DNA of 64,000 bases from Sipunculus nudus (Eukaryota > Annelida > Sipuncula > Golfingiida > Sipunculidae). Shown here in pieces: positions 12,061 to 23,420 of the stretch. Positions within the stretch are counted from its first letter, which is position 1, and every line of letters starts with the position of its first letter. The stretch spans positions 20,252,058 to 20,316,057 of the forward strand of contig CM049310.1 in assembly GCA_026874595.1 (NCBI GenBank), given 5' to 3'. Under the pieces are notes generated by a model. That model searched no databases, was not told the DNA's origin, and worked only from the letters and a program-made list of their open reading frames with translations. The position numbers and the translations under genes are program-made.

Positions 12061-12760
12061 AGGTTCCACCAACAGTGAAAACGAACCCTCCCACTCAGCA
12101 GTCAGCCTACGGGCCTGGGCTAAGTGACCACGGAATAACGCCGGATGATGAGTGAATATACCGGGTGTATTTGTAAAAATCAAATCTATTGTACTGGATG
12201 AGGTTGCGGTGACTCGAGTTGGGGAGGTTATAAGTTGATGAAGGTTGTATGATGTGGCCATATTCACCAACTCAACATTTATAGACGCTCTGGGGTTATT
12301 AAAATCAATATTAAAATCGCCTATGATCACTGTATGAACATGTTTAGCTTTAGCAAGGCTAATGTTATCGAAGAGAAGATGTAAATAACTTTTGTCAGGG
12401 TGAGGCGGTCTATATATACACCCGATCAGAGAGTTACGTCTGTTCCATTGAATTTAGACCCAGATTACTTCTAGATGATCATTAGAAATAAAAGGACATA
12501 CGGTAGATTGCAAGGAACTTTGTACATAAATGGCAACACCTCCACCATGTCTATTTCGGTCTTTTCGGGAGAGTATACCCCGGGATTTCGATTTCATGAG
12601 TTGCGATATTATCGTTCAACCAAGTCTCAGTGAGACATACTACATGGACCGAACCAACCTTTAAGAGGAGCACTAATTCGTCGAACTTGGGAGGAAGACT
12701 TCTTACATTTAAGTGGATTATAGTTAGGCCATTCTTCTTTCGGATACATTATATATAGAT
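12056..12760 (-). pseudogene. LINE (CR1/L2-like) endonuclease-domain fragment
   Basis: The minus strand reads as an AP-endonuclease (EEP) domain of a non-LTR retrotransposon. Starting near 12,740 the order is an LPPKFDEL stretch, a CLTETWLND motif, GGGVAIYVQSSLQS, a CIYRPPHPD stretch, GDFNID (part of an open stretch from 12,330 down), and SSSTIDLIFTN. These match the conserved ET, YRPP, GDFN and S-T-D-L-I-F motifs that build the Mg-dependent nicking active site. Frameshifts separate the parts. No reverse transcriptase follows, because the fragment ends at the TA microsatellite. It is a dead relic. The clade is uncertain. Confidence 0.75.
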
Positions 12761-13424
12761 AGTACAAGCTGAGTGCTACTCGTTGTCTACATATTACTAT
12801 TTTCATAAAATAAATGAATGTTGTACCAGTGATCTTGCTCCGACGGATGGAACAGCCTATGTAGCCACTGTGCCATCACGAGTCATTTAACGATATTAAA
12901 AAAACGACAAGAATTCAACAATAACCAGCATTTAACTTTACCATTGTTATATTTAAACTTTACCATTGGTTTTACCATAGTTTCTGTTAAATTTTGTCAG
13001 TTTTTGTTATTGTACTGGTATAACCTGAATGCCTCGGTTTCATATTCCCATAAATGTATAAAAGGGTTAAGGGGGGGGTTAAAGATCGGATAGAAGAACA
13101 ACTATAAACACGTTCGATAACATTATGACTAATGATGACACTTTTTTGTTATTATTTTGATATTAACTTCAAGTTTGTTTCCTTCAACATGAATTTTAAG
13201 GTCCCTTTGTTTTTTCTTTTCAAAACACTCTCCTTAATGAATTCTGCAGCAAAACATGCATTACATTCAATGTTGATTATCTGTCCTTTACATGTCTCAT
13301 TCTACTGTAAATGTCTGTAAATAAATGTCTGTAAATAACTGATGAAAATAGCTACTCCACAGAAGGTATAATTGCTCCCAAATTATATGCTATTGCCCTC
13401 ACAGAGCTGAGGTTATATGAACAA

Positions 13425-13464
<40 letters not shown>
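13425..13464. repeat. (ATT)n microsatellite
   Basis: About 13 tandem copies of the trinucleotide in AT-rich non-coding DNA. Confidence 0.95.
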
Positions 13465-14765
13465 TTGCTTCTTAATATGTCCTCCATTTCACTGTGAATG
13501 GTGGAATAGGTAGAATTTCCTAAACTTTGATTGGGTTAGTGAGGATCAGGCACTAAATCCAGTCAAAGTTGTCCTTTTTCTGTTGTTTATTCTTCACAAA
13601 ATATGTAAAAAAATTTAGGCATCCGCCTTAAAATATAACAAATTATTTTTTGGATTATGACCAAAACATAAAAATACTCCCTAGAATTCCTTAGGAATCT
13701 TTAAATATACTTTGGATGAACTAACCGTAAGAGACGGGTTTCTATACCTTACTATCAGCGAGCGGTTAGTGATGTTGGTGATGTAATAATCGAACAATAG
13801 GATGACGCATTAACAAAATCATATCAAATGGAAGAAAAACAGGGCATTTTCATCTGTTATGTATAAATGAATCAAATATTTAGTTACTGGTTAAACCAAG
13901 GAAAGTGGAGCCATACTGTATAAGATACAGGTTGCCTGAAATCAGCAAGTGGTCCGCCATATGTACATTGCACAAACTACCCAAGGATACCTTGTTGTCT
14001 CTATATATGAATTTTTTTAAAAGGAGTTCATCAATGAAATTTTGTACAATATACTGGTGGACAAACAAAGCTGATTTAACTTTCATGATTAGTCTGATGG
14101 ATCTTAATGCGGATCCATGTGTTGGCGGAGGTTTGCGCTCTGCGGGTGCTCTTTAATATTGTTATAAACGTCTTATTGCAGTATTTGAGTGTCTAGTCTA
14201 AGTTATTGTGATGTAATATATCTTACTAACCATTTTGAGGTGTTTTGTTGCTAAATATCTCTCTGTATGAAATATTTATATATAATGGTCCTCAATTTTT
14301 GCTCTAAAATCAAATTTGACCTGAAAAAATGCGAAACCACTTTAGAAAAATTGGCACCATATCTTTTGGTAAAGTTTAAGGTCTAAGGATCACAAAAATG
14401 TAGGGTGTCCACTTTTTACAGGGAAAAATTACTCGGTGACATATGCCCCCACACTATGTTGGAAATGAAGCTTATATAAAGCTTTTATACTGACGTGTAA
14501 AGCAAATAATCCTTATAAGTTGGTCGTTGGCCTGATGCTTTTTTACGCTTATGGAGTCCCATTGATAGCGACTTGCACATACTTCTTGGTTCAAAATCTG
14601 TGAACATGTTTGACCTAACTCTGGGCCCGCTGCTTGTATTACGGCTATGGTCACAAAACAGTTACATGAGGATCTGTTACCTCAATCGTCACTAGGACGA
14701 CCGCATGCATGTGGCGTTTGGTCTGTTCTTTTTACCTTTTATCCGATCCGAGTCTGACACTTAGC

Positions 14766-14965
14766 CAGAAGCGGATCCGGGGGGGGGGGTCCAGGGGGTC
14801 CGGAACCCCCCTTTTTCCACCCGAAGCAACCTTTTTTAAGGGGTTTTAGACGTTATTTTGCGGCCTGGACCCCCCTTTTCTAGACGTGATGACCATTTTT
14901 TTAGGATTTTCATTAGTCCTCCTGGGTTGGACCCCCCCTTTTCCTAAATCCTGGATCCGCCCCTG
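14766..14965. mobile_element. MITE copy D
   Basis: A 200-bp copy with the same TTAGC flanking repeats (14,761-14,765 and 14,966-14,970) as copy C. It is a passenger of the duplicated segment rather than an independent insertion. Confidence 0.85.
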
Positions 14966-15223
14966 TTAGCTTAACGTCCAGGTACCATTTGCTGTAAAGA
15001 CACGGTTGTGCTCAATGAGAATACCCCTGAGAGACCTCAATGCAGCTGTATATTCATATAGGCTCTTGAATGTGTTACTATCTAATTTCAAAGCTATGAG
15101 CTATGAAGGTTGATGTGTTAAGGGTTTTGGGATGTGTAATGTACAGTATCAGTAGTTGCATTCGGGGTTATTTCGGGGGTAAAGATCAAGCATTTGAGAA
15201 GAATTAGTGCTTCAAGTGTCAAG

Positions 15224-15430
15224 GCATAAAACGCTAGGCTCTATTCGTTGGCGAACCGGGTTAGATCCCCGGCTATGTGGCTGTGAGAGTGAGTTGTAGT
15301 GGTCCGTCAAAGGTCGGTGGTTTTCTCCGGGTTTTCCGGTTTTCGTTACTCCTACAAATTAACCAACCTCACCATGCTAGCGTATAAGTTAATATAACTA
15401 TTGCACAATCGATGTAAAATAAATAAAGTT
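15224..15430 (+). mobile_element. SINE-like element, copy 3
   Basis: Third copy of the SINE-like sequence, within the duplicated flank. It has the same B-box-like stretch, TCTCCGGG core and AATAAATAAAG tail. Confidence 0.5.
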
Positions 15431-15546
15431 TTTTTACGATAATAGTAAAGAGACCCAGGATATCACAGAAAGGTTTAACTTTTTTCTGTGACATTTGGGA
15501 ATCATCGAGAAAAAAATATTCATTTTTCTCAGAATACAGTGCCGTA

Positions 15547-16582
15547 TAGTCCGGAAGCACGAGCCGTACAATAATAAGCATGAGCTGAACAATAATAAGA
15601 GATATTGCTAACTTAAATGTGAATGTCAATTTTTATAATGGAGATATCTCTGGAAAGATTCTTTATAGGTCTATCATTATATGTAACAACGATAAACCTA
15701 TGAATTAAAACACAAATTTAAGAAATAAAATGTCAAGTACAAAAAAAAATCTCGATTTTTGCCATGTTGTCGCATAGACCTTTTAAATGGTCGCTCAAAT
15801 TTTCAGACTGTACTGTTCAGTTAGACATGATGATAGAAAAAATATTTAATCTGAGCCCATTTAAACTATATATAAACACTGTTGAACTGGTTTTTACATA
15901 AACGCTTTAAAAAGATGTGCAGAGCGTTTTGAACATGTGGATAGTTTATTGCGTTTACTGCAATTATTGTCATAAGAGGTTATGATAAGAATAAATCTCT
16001 CTGGTTTTGATCCTTTTCTTATCCATCAGCATCATGTTTGGATTTGCGCATTCATAAGCTATCATATTACTCGGCCAGCTGAGGGGCGAAGCCCGAATTA
16101 CAGATATACAAGAAAAGGCATAATATTTTTTCACCAAAAGACAGTGGGAAAGACGGATATCAATTCTTATTGTCCCATTTATTATTTTCTCGATAGCATG
16201 AACATAAATATTATAATGACACATACAACAGACTGAATAAATGCTATTGAATTGATTAATTGTTCTTCAAGTTCTGTCCTTTGAAAAAAAATCTAGTTAA
16301 AAGACGGACGTTAACTACAGGTTGTCCTATATTACTATATTACAATTTACAAAATAATAGAATGGTAAGGATAATAACGCAAGTTACATATATATAATTA
16401 AAAAAAAACACTTATAAGAGAAATCAAAATTGAACTTCAAATATTAAAATACAATCATTCGTCATGAATATAATAGGGTTTTTCAAAATATACCTTACGA
16501 ATCCCATTTATTTCGTAACAGTTATATTTTTATATCTGATGAATAAAAGAAACCATGACAAACACAACAAAATAAGGTAATA
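15547..16582. other. Downstream flank of TLR copy 3
   Basis: Homologous to 5,170-6,222. No gene seen. It probably contains the 3' UTR of the intact receptor. No single poly(A) signal can be singled out by eye in this AT-rich stretch. Confidence 0.55.
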
Positions 16583-18766
16583 TTAATTCAGGGCCTCGCG
16601 TAATCGAGGCCAAAATGTTGCGACGTGATCAATCATGTCCTCTCCCGGCCACTCTATATACGTATGGGTTCTCAAAATGTTCACCAGGGTGCGTGGCATC
16701 TCCACAGATGGGACTTCTTCCAGCAAAACGAGGACAATCCTGTCGACCCCTCGTTGGATCTGATCAAGTCGAGCCATATGCATCTCAAACTTACACCAGC
16801 TGCTTTTTACAAAGTTTCTGGACACAACCAGAATTATTCTACGACTGCAGGAGATGCTGTCAAGGATGTTATCCTCAATAGGTACCCCTGGAATGAAATC
16901 TCTCTGGTGCAGACACAGACGAAGTGGGTGGTCGCCTTCCTCCAGGTTTGGTATCATATGATCATGCACCCAAAGGAAATCTTTGTCATTATGAGAGACA
17001 AAAGCATCATATCTGTACGCAGTAGTGCTTTGCCATGTAAAATCACTGTATAATGTACGACGCATGCGCAACTGCAGACACGCATATTTGACGTCCCATC
17101 TGTGTCTATACGCTATTGCTGAAATGGCTAAAATTAGAGCCAGTGTCAAGAGAAAACCAGCAGAGAGATACAGCCATTGTAAACTTAGACACTGTTTCTC
17201 CAGAAGAGGCAATATGACGGTTTCAAGATCTCTCAGCGGGAGAGGTTCACCATTTAGACGACAGTACGTGCTATTACGCCCCACGATGTGGTCACTGTTA
17301 GCCACTGTCCACTTTAAAAACTGTATGGATGAACATGAGCATTCCAAAGGGTTTCCCGACACGTTCAAGATAAAATGTCTTCCAGTTTTCTTCGTCCGAG
17401 AAAAAACTATCGAAAACATGTCGGTTATATTTCTTCTCAGAGTGTAGAGCTTGTTGTAAGACAGGTCCAACGTGGTTAAAGTTACCAGTTTATTGATGTC
17501 AAATATGATTTCTGATATTTTGTTGCTGGACAGATTCAAGTGTACTAATCGTTCCATGGTACTGTTGCCAAATAACTCAGGTGCCACATTTAATATATCA
17601 TTGTTTGTGAGATCAAGATGTTCCAGGTTTCTTAGGTACCGTAAGGGTCCTCCGGTAGAAGATACCATTTTATTCAATCTGTTGTTTTTCAATATTAACT
17701 TCGATAAACACCCTGCAGCCGTCCAATTAAAAAATTGTTCTGATATATATCGACAGTTATTATCAGATAAATCCAGGGTCACTCCTGCGCAATTATGCAA
17801 CACCACCATGCTTCCCATCATAGTTTGGATATTATTATTCGATAAGTCAATATATTTCAAGTGCATTGGTCCTGTGGAATTTATCAGTATTACCCTCCCT
17901 CTCGGAATATCTCCTAAATCTATTATATTTCTGGCGTAAATATTTGTAAGACTTGGTGATAAGAATATAGTCACGGAAGGTTTTCCATTCTCTCTCTGAG
18001 ACCTGTCGTACCTCAGGCCATGCGTCTGATAACTGGCGTTAATAATCTTGACGGAAAAGGCAATAAAAGGGAGTATGAACAAGTTTAATCCATTCTCACT
18101 TACATCCAATACTTCAACGTTTGGCATGTATGTCGGAATACACAAGAAATATAACTTTACAACCCGATTCCTGTTTATCCGTAATTCTTTTAACGCAGGG
18201 GTGCCTATGGATTCACAAAATTCTTTGTCCAGCGAAACATCACAGAAACTAAGGGATTCTCGAATAACTTGAGTAAGAAGGAGCTTGGATAAACTATGTT
18301 TTGGAAGCTGTCTCATGAAACTGTTTAATTGTGTGAAACTCTTCAACCCATTTCGGATGTATGACAGATCCAAGATTTCCAGTGAACCAAGGTGTCTCAA
18401 TGCATAGCTAGAGACATTATTCAGATAGTTTTTACTTAGATTTAAAACGACCAGGCGTCCAAGGCCATAAAAAGATTCAGCCTCCAGAGTTCCTATCGAA
18501 CATTCATCCAGCGAAAGGATTTCCAGGTTCGTGCATTTAGCAAAAGTACCATTATCAATGATGTAAAAAGTATTACCAGTCAAGTGAAATTCCGTAACAT
18601 TTTTGCTGCAGAGTTTTGGTACACTTTGTAAACGTCTGTACGTGCAGTCAATGATGATACCCGTGTTATTGTACTCACAGGTGCAAGGTCCGCATGACAA
18701 CTGCTGAATGTTGGCCTCGCATATTACGCTCAGCAGAAGTACAGCGAGTATGACCGGTACCGCCAT
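16583..18766 (-). CDS. Toll-like receptor, intact copy 3
   Basis: Predicted membrane pattern-recognition receptor of 727 residues. I start it at Met 18,766, which aligns with the starts of copies 1 and 2 and immediately precedes a signal peptide (AVPVILAVLLLSVICEA). An in-frame Met at 18,889 would add 41 residues, but it lies upstream of a strong splice acceptor (cttccttcag, exon from ~18,823) and so is probably intronic. Order: LRR N-cap CGPCTC (~25-30), LRRs with LxxLxLxxN patterns to ~465, C-cap starting NPLECSCSS (~470-525), one TM helix (~529-553), and a TIR domain (~584-727) with box 1 YDAFVSH, box 2 RDFIPG with the BB-loop proline, and box 3 FW. There is no MITE insertion and no stop. 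Its N-terminal half is clearly diverged from copies 1 and 2 while its C-terminal half is nearly identical. The ligand cannot be inferred. Confidence 0.93.
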   Translation of the reverse strand: MAVPVILAVLLLSVICEANIQQLSCGPCTCEYNNTGIIIDCTYRRLQSVPKLCSKNVTEFHLTGNTFYIIDNGTFAKCTNLEILSLDECSIGTLEAESFYGLGRLVVLNLSKNYLNNVSSYALRHLGSLEILDLSYIRNGLKSFTQLNSFMRQLPKHSLSKLLLTQVIRESLSFCDVSLDKEFCESIGTPALKELRINRNRVVKLYFLCIPTYMPNVEVLDVSENGLNLFILPFIAFSVKIINASYQTHGLRYDRSQRENGKPSVTIFLSPSLTNIYARNIIDLGDIPRGRVILINSTGPMHLKYIDLSNNNIQTMMGSMVVLHNCAGVTLDLSDNNCRYISEQFFNWTAAGCLSKLILKNNRLNKMVSSTGGPLRYLRNLEHLDLTNNDILNVAPELFGNSTMERLVHLNLSSNKISEIIFDINKLVTLTTLDLSYNKLYTLRRNITDMFSIVFSRTKKTGRHFILNVSGNPLECSCSSIQFLKWTVANSDHIVGRNSTYCRLNGEPLPLRDLETVILPLLEKQCLSLQWLYLSAGFLLTLALILAISAIAYRHRWDVKYACLQLRMRRTLYSDFTWQSTTAYRYDAFVSHNDKDFLWVHDHMIPNLEEGDHPLRLCLHQRDFIPGVPIEDNILDSISCSRRIILVVSRNFVKSSWCKFEMHMARLDQIQRGVDRIVLVLLEEVPSVEMPRTLVNILRTHTYIEWPGEDMIDHVATFWPRLREALN

Positions 18767-19549
18767 TTCTTCGAGTTTTCTTATTTTAAATAAGTCAATA
18801 TTCTTCTTAACACCAACGGTGCCCTGAAGGAAGAAAATATCAGGAAACTTGATAACAGATAAGTGGATAACAGATACGTCATGTGACAAACTTTGTATAA
18901 ATACGATGTGTTTATCCGATTGTGGGTTATCTCGAATGATCTACATATAAATGAAATTTGACACATAATATTCCACATCATATTTCTAATTAGGAGACGT
19001 TTTATAAAACTGATTCTCAGCTTGGGCACATACCCCTTTCACGTGTTTTTTTTTTCCTTCTTTTTTTTTGTTTCAGATTTGTACTTTGGAAAAATAGGTT
19101 TCATCATTGACATCATAGACTATTATGAAACTTACAACAGTGAGTAACAAACCAAAAACAGTGTAGTATAAGTACAATTTCCATGTTAACATGCGAGTAG
19201 CATATGAATCTGTCTAGGTTCTTTTAGTTTAGAATTTTCAAGACTATTAGATTTTGCGAAACTCAAATTTAATGTTTTTGAATATGTATTCTGTATGTAC
19301 ATCGTTACAAATACAAAAATATATACATATAAAACATTTTGCTTCCCAGATCATGTATTTACACTAATGTGTTTACCACTGAACATTTAATTATATCCCG
19401 AATTAATAGGTTTGTCTCACAAGACGTCACAGATAGAATGGTGAAATCAATAAATACACTGACTTTTTTATTATGTTTACGTTTCCTAGTATGTTCACAT
19501 AAATTGAAACAAATATCACATATTATATATGCACTCATGAAGCCGAAAG
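18767..19549. other. Upstream flank of TLR copy 3
   Basis: The first ~57 bp upstream of the start codon are 5'-UTR exon, ending at an acceptor near 18,823. Beyond that, homology to the other receptor flanks fades after ~18,930 and AT-rich sequence without a gene follows. Confidence 0.55.
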
Positions 19550-21200
19550 GGCCACCGCATGGCTGTAGATAGCAAAATGATAGTCGTAGAATGTTATATA
19601 CCACTTCTTGTTCAGTATTTTTTGAGGAATTGGTTTCCATTTTATTTCACGTATAGTATTTTTGTGCTTTTTCTCCACCACTTTGCATTCAAGACATTCC
19701 AATCTTGTCAGTTTTGTCACATACTGATCCAATGAAAGAGGGGCTAGATTATTTTTATGATTAAAAACCATGATCTTTTAGACCAACATCAACATTTGTA
19801 CAAGTGCAGCATGTCCTGATTTTTCTGCGCCAGTGTATAAAATTTGAGGGTCGAGGCTTGGCATTTCCAACCCAAATTTTAAGCCCAAGACCTAATTTGC
19901 AAGTAAATGTTTTGGAAATGTGTCATTTACAGAATAAATGATAAATAGATTCATTTTCAATGAAACAATAAGAACATCTTTTTGTATCTGTTATTCTCCA
20001 TCTAAATAGATTTTCGTTAACAGCAAGTATGTTATGCAGAATTCAAAACTGGAATTGCCTTAGATACATGTCAAGAGTGGTCTTGTAAACGTAATTAATT
20101 GCTCGTTTCAAGTTTAAGTCTTTATAAAAGTTGGTAGCTCTATTTTGAAGATTGTTTCAGTAGTTTTACATGATAATATTCGGTCGTAGAAACTTCTGAA
20201 TGAAAGTTTGTCCAATTCTAGAACTACGGCATTGTAGGATATACTACATTATTTAATAAAGAAACACTATTAACCTCAAAATATCGGTTAAAATCATTAC
20301 CCTGAAACCCTATTTTGTGGAATAGTCCTTAACATAGTTATCCAGTGGATATAGAATTTGTTGTTAGCATAACTTTTATTTCCTACAACTTCATTAAGTT
20401 TCCTTTTTTTCACCTCTGTCATTGTACAAATCACAAACAAACTTTATACCAAGAATATCAAGAAAATAATAACAGACTGATTTACCTCCGACCTTGATGT
20501 ATCTATTATTCTAATCGCTCTTTACACAGCGCTTTACCCATAGGCCAACTACCTATATCTTAAGCGCTGGTTTTTTTTTTTAAATTTCAGGATCCAAGTT
20601 ACCTTTGATGATTTTTTTCATCCACATTTATCTTTGAGTTTCTATTATTCTATCAATATCAGGCAAGTTCGAGCCAGTGTTCTAATAGTTATTGATTAGG
20701 ACATTATATTTTATTTTCGGTTTTCTTCCATGCCATATGAAATCAACTATGACATTTTTTACTGTCTTAACGAATTCTCTGGGCGGTTCCAGCATATTTG
20801 TTACGTACATTATTTTTTGAATGCCTAAGGATTTTAAGATCACATTTCTACCAAATATGGTTAAAGACCTCTGTCTTCATACATTTAGAAGTGTCTTTCA
20901 ATGTTCCAAGATTTTAGTCAAATTAAATACAATGGAAAGATTTTAATCACGTGTATGCCATATCCCTAGTATTTTTAGTGCTTCGGTATTAAGGTCTATC
21001 CATTTAAAACGTTTCTTTTTATTATACACAGGTGGCTTCGTTGTCCATGCTGTTTCACATTTTTCATAATTTTTTCTTATAGACGAAAGCCGAGCAAAAT
21101 CATCTTACATTGAGCATAATGCAACCATTGAGTCTATGTATTTCAGACAAAGTAGGTTATCGCCCTTTCACGTGCTGTTTGGGAAATCACGATTTTATTT
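19550..21200 (-). pseudogene. L1/Tx1-like LINE, decayed 3' part of ORF2
   Basis: Read on the minus strand from ~21,160 downward, several frames carry fragments typical of the end of a LINE reverse transcriptase and its C-terminal region. There is a stretch like KCETAW and EALKILGIW (about 21,070-20,950), LTIFGRNVILKSLGIQKIMY (about 20,870-20,800), FIWHGRKPKIKYN (~20,720), and a zf-RVT-like part with NENLFRWRITDTKRCSYC (~20,000-19,950). This matches the order thumb, connection, zinc-binding C-terminus in L1/Tx1-type elements. Many stops and frameshifts are present. It lies within the upstream flank of TLR copy 3 and separates it from more distant flank homology at 21,750. Confidence 0.7.
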
Positions 21201-21749
21201 ACCTATGTCTGTAAAAAAAGAGTGATGGCACTAGGTGTTAAATTAAACGTTTTTATGTCTATTAGTGATATTAATTTTGGCAACATTTTTGTCACAAGAA
21301 AAGATTTTCCTCCCCTGTGACAATCAAGTTTGCCTATGTTCATTATGGTCAAGCGAGGAATGAATGAATCTCTATGTGAAACTCAACTTCCAATCCTCCA
21401 ATCAAATCATTCTTCATTTTTTAACCAAAGAGCATAAGAACTCAAATAAAGCAAACGTATTAATCAGAACATTACAGATAAAGAGATACCTTCCGGGCAC
21501 AGGGTTAATTTATATTAAAATGTAATGCGATCACACATTTAATTATGAATAATAATTAGAATACATATACACCGAGACTGACAAATACATTTAAATGCTT
21601 ATTTTATATGAACAACTTTGTTCCCAGCGGGATCTGGCAAAAGTTTATCTTTCGGATATGTTCATTCTCTTCTATCAATCACTCTGTTTAGATTCAGAGT
21701 ACAGGCTACACACAAACTGGCTTTTGGTGGTTTATTTGGAATTATCTTT

Positions 21750-22762
21750 AAACCTGAAAATTTCTAAAGTTAACCTAAGTATGATCTTAAATAGTTCTCG
21801 TGTTAGCAAACTTTCAATTCACCATGGCACCACTAAGTTAACTCGGGAGAATCCACACTACAACCTAACCTCCTTCCGTTCAGCATGGTATGCCATAATG
21901 ATGAGGTATTTTATGTTTGATTGACAATACCCGACTATCGGTCATGTGTGTGAGAAAATGTAAGTATCAAGCGCAGGTGTTCGTACACGAGTGGACACAT
22001 TTACAGCATGGAAGATTAAGAGTAAATACACCTACAGCATGAAAATGATCAAACAAATGTATACACTGTGAAAAACTACAAGAAATAACTGACCGCATAG
22101 CATGCTGGTCAAAATACTTTCAGCCACAGCGATTACTTGTGTTACACTAATTCCATATTATTTGATCAAATGTAATGTATGAGACAGGCTTCATTTTACA
22201 TATCAGAAATAAACTCTTTTTAGGTTATATTTCTGTAACATGTGCAATGATATCAGTCCATGCTAGACAATTCGTATTCTCACCTTAGTTAGTTATTATC
22301 AGCAATATCTATTTGCCGTCGTCCTTGGCTGCTAACTGTACACAAAGACACAACACATCCTGCTGGTAACTATATATAGAGTATGGAAACCACCTATTTT
22401 AAAGCAAGACGAAAATATGATAACGCTCTAAGCACGCTGTGATTCAACCATACATATGGTATGTAGTATATTTTAAAACGGAAAGAATACAGATACTTCC
22501 TTGTTGGGAATAAAAGCTTTTATACTCAGTTGTTAAGCAAACAATACTTAAAAGGTAGTTTTAGGACTGGTACTTCTTATGCTTCAGGAATCCTATTAAA
22601 TCAGACACGGACAGACATCTAGGTTCAAATTCTGTAAACATGTTAAGCATGACCTAACTCTGGCTGATTGTGTATGGCTGTGTGCACATAGCAGTTGCCT
22701 GTGTGGATCTGTTTGCTCAGTCTTCACTAAGTAGACTACATGTTGCCTCTGGTCGTTTTTTA
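21750..22762. other. Diverged copy of the TLR upstream flank
   Basis: Clearly related to 3,530-4,570 and 8,820-9,850. Shared blocks include 'ccaccatggc'-like, 'ggtcaaaatactttcagc' and 'ttcaaattctgtaaacatg', but at much lower identity. It is therefore the ancient upstream flank of TLR copy 3, displaced by the LINE insertion. No coding exon was recognised. Confidence 0.6.
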
Positions 22763-23420
22763 CCCCGCCGTCGCCGAAGGCACCGTTGGCGGGGGACATA
22801 AAAATGGTGAGCGTCCGTCCGTCTTTCCGTCCGTCCGTCACACATTTGTTAACGCGATAACTCAAGAAGAATTTTAGATACAGTCACCACCCTTGCAGCA
22901 TTGATGCATCTTATCAAGAGCTAGGTCAAGTTCGAACATGGAGGACCTCATGCATTTTTCAAGGTCACAGGGGCAGTCATGCTTAAATGAGGTTAATGCA
23001 ACAACTCGAAAAGAACTTTAGGTACAGTCACCATATCTGCAGCCTTGATGAATCTTATCTAGGGCTACGTCAAGTTCGAACATAGATGTCCTTGATGCCT
23101 TATTCAAGGTCACAGGGACGATAATGCTAAAATGATGTTAATGCAATAACTCGAAAAGCATTTGAGGTACACTTACTTGCATCCTTGGTGAACCTCATCA
23201 AGGGCTAGATCAAGATCGAAAATGGACTACCTTGACGCATTTTTAACGTTCTAGCGGCAATAATGCTAACATGATTTTAACGCAAAGATTAAAAAAAAAG
23301 AATTTGAGAAACTGTCACCAAACTTGCGGCACTGACGTTCGTCATCAAGGGCCAGGTCAGTTTAAACAATGGAAGACCTTCATGTAGTTTTCAAGGTTTC
23401 AAAGGTCATCTAGCTGTGTG
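22763..23420 (+). mobile_element. Helentron/pearl-like 5' fragment with tandem array
   Basis: Begins with a GC-rich hairpin (CCCCGCC at 22,763 pairing with GGCGGGG ending ~22,795), followed by a CCGTCCGTC-type short repeat. Then come about four ~145-bp tandem units starting near 22,853, 23,000, 23,143 and 23,285, with the shared phrases 'aactcgaaaag' and 'aggtacagtcacca'. The layout (terminal hairpin, CCGT microsatellite, then array) is the same as at the 5' end of the full Helentron at 48,887. I therefore read it as a non-autonomous or truncated relative. No 3' end was found. Confidence 0.55.

Larger units (their letters stand above)
10697..14456. other. Unique 3.8-kb block between two copies of a duplicated segment
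   Basis: The repeated flank stops at ~10,696 (gtgccgta) and resumes at ~14,457 (gttggaaatgaag). The intervening block has no counterpart in the other receptor units. It contains a LINE endonuclease fragment, a long AT microsatellite and an ATT microsatellite, described separately. The remainder (10,697-11,994 and 12,770-14,456) is AT-rich with no recognisable gene. Confidence 0.6.
14457..15546. other. Second copy of the TLR upstream segment (9,601-10,696)
   Basis: Near-identical to 9,601-10,696, including its own MITE copy at the same site and the SINE-like copy. It continues directly into sequence homologous to 5,170-6,220. The two copies flank the unique block 10,697-14,456, as expected if that block was inserted or captured during duplication. 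Confidence 0.7.

Noticed and set aside
18767-18889. Upstream Met of TLR copy 3 giving 41 extra residues
   Set aside because: It lies beyond a conserved splice acceptor and would bury the signal peptide; the aligned Met at 18,766 is preferred.
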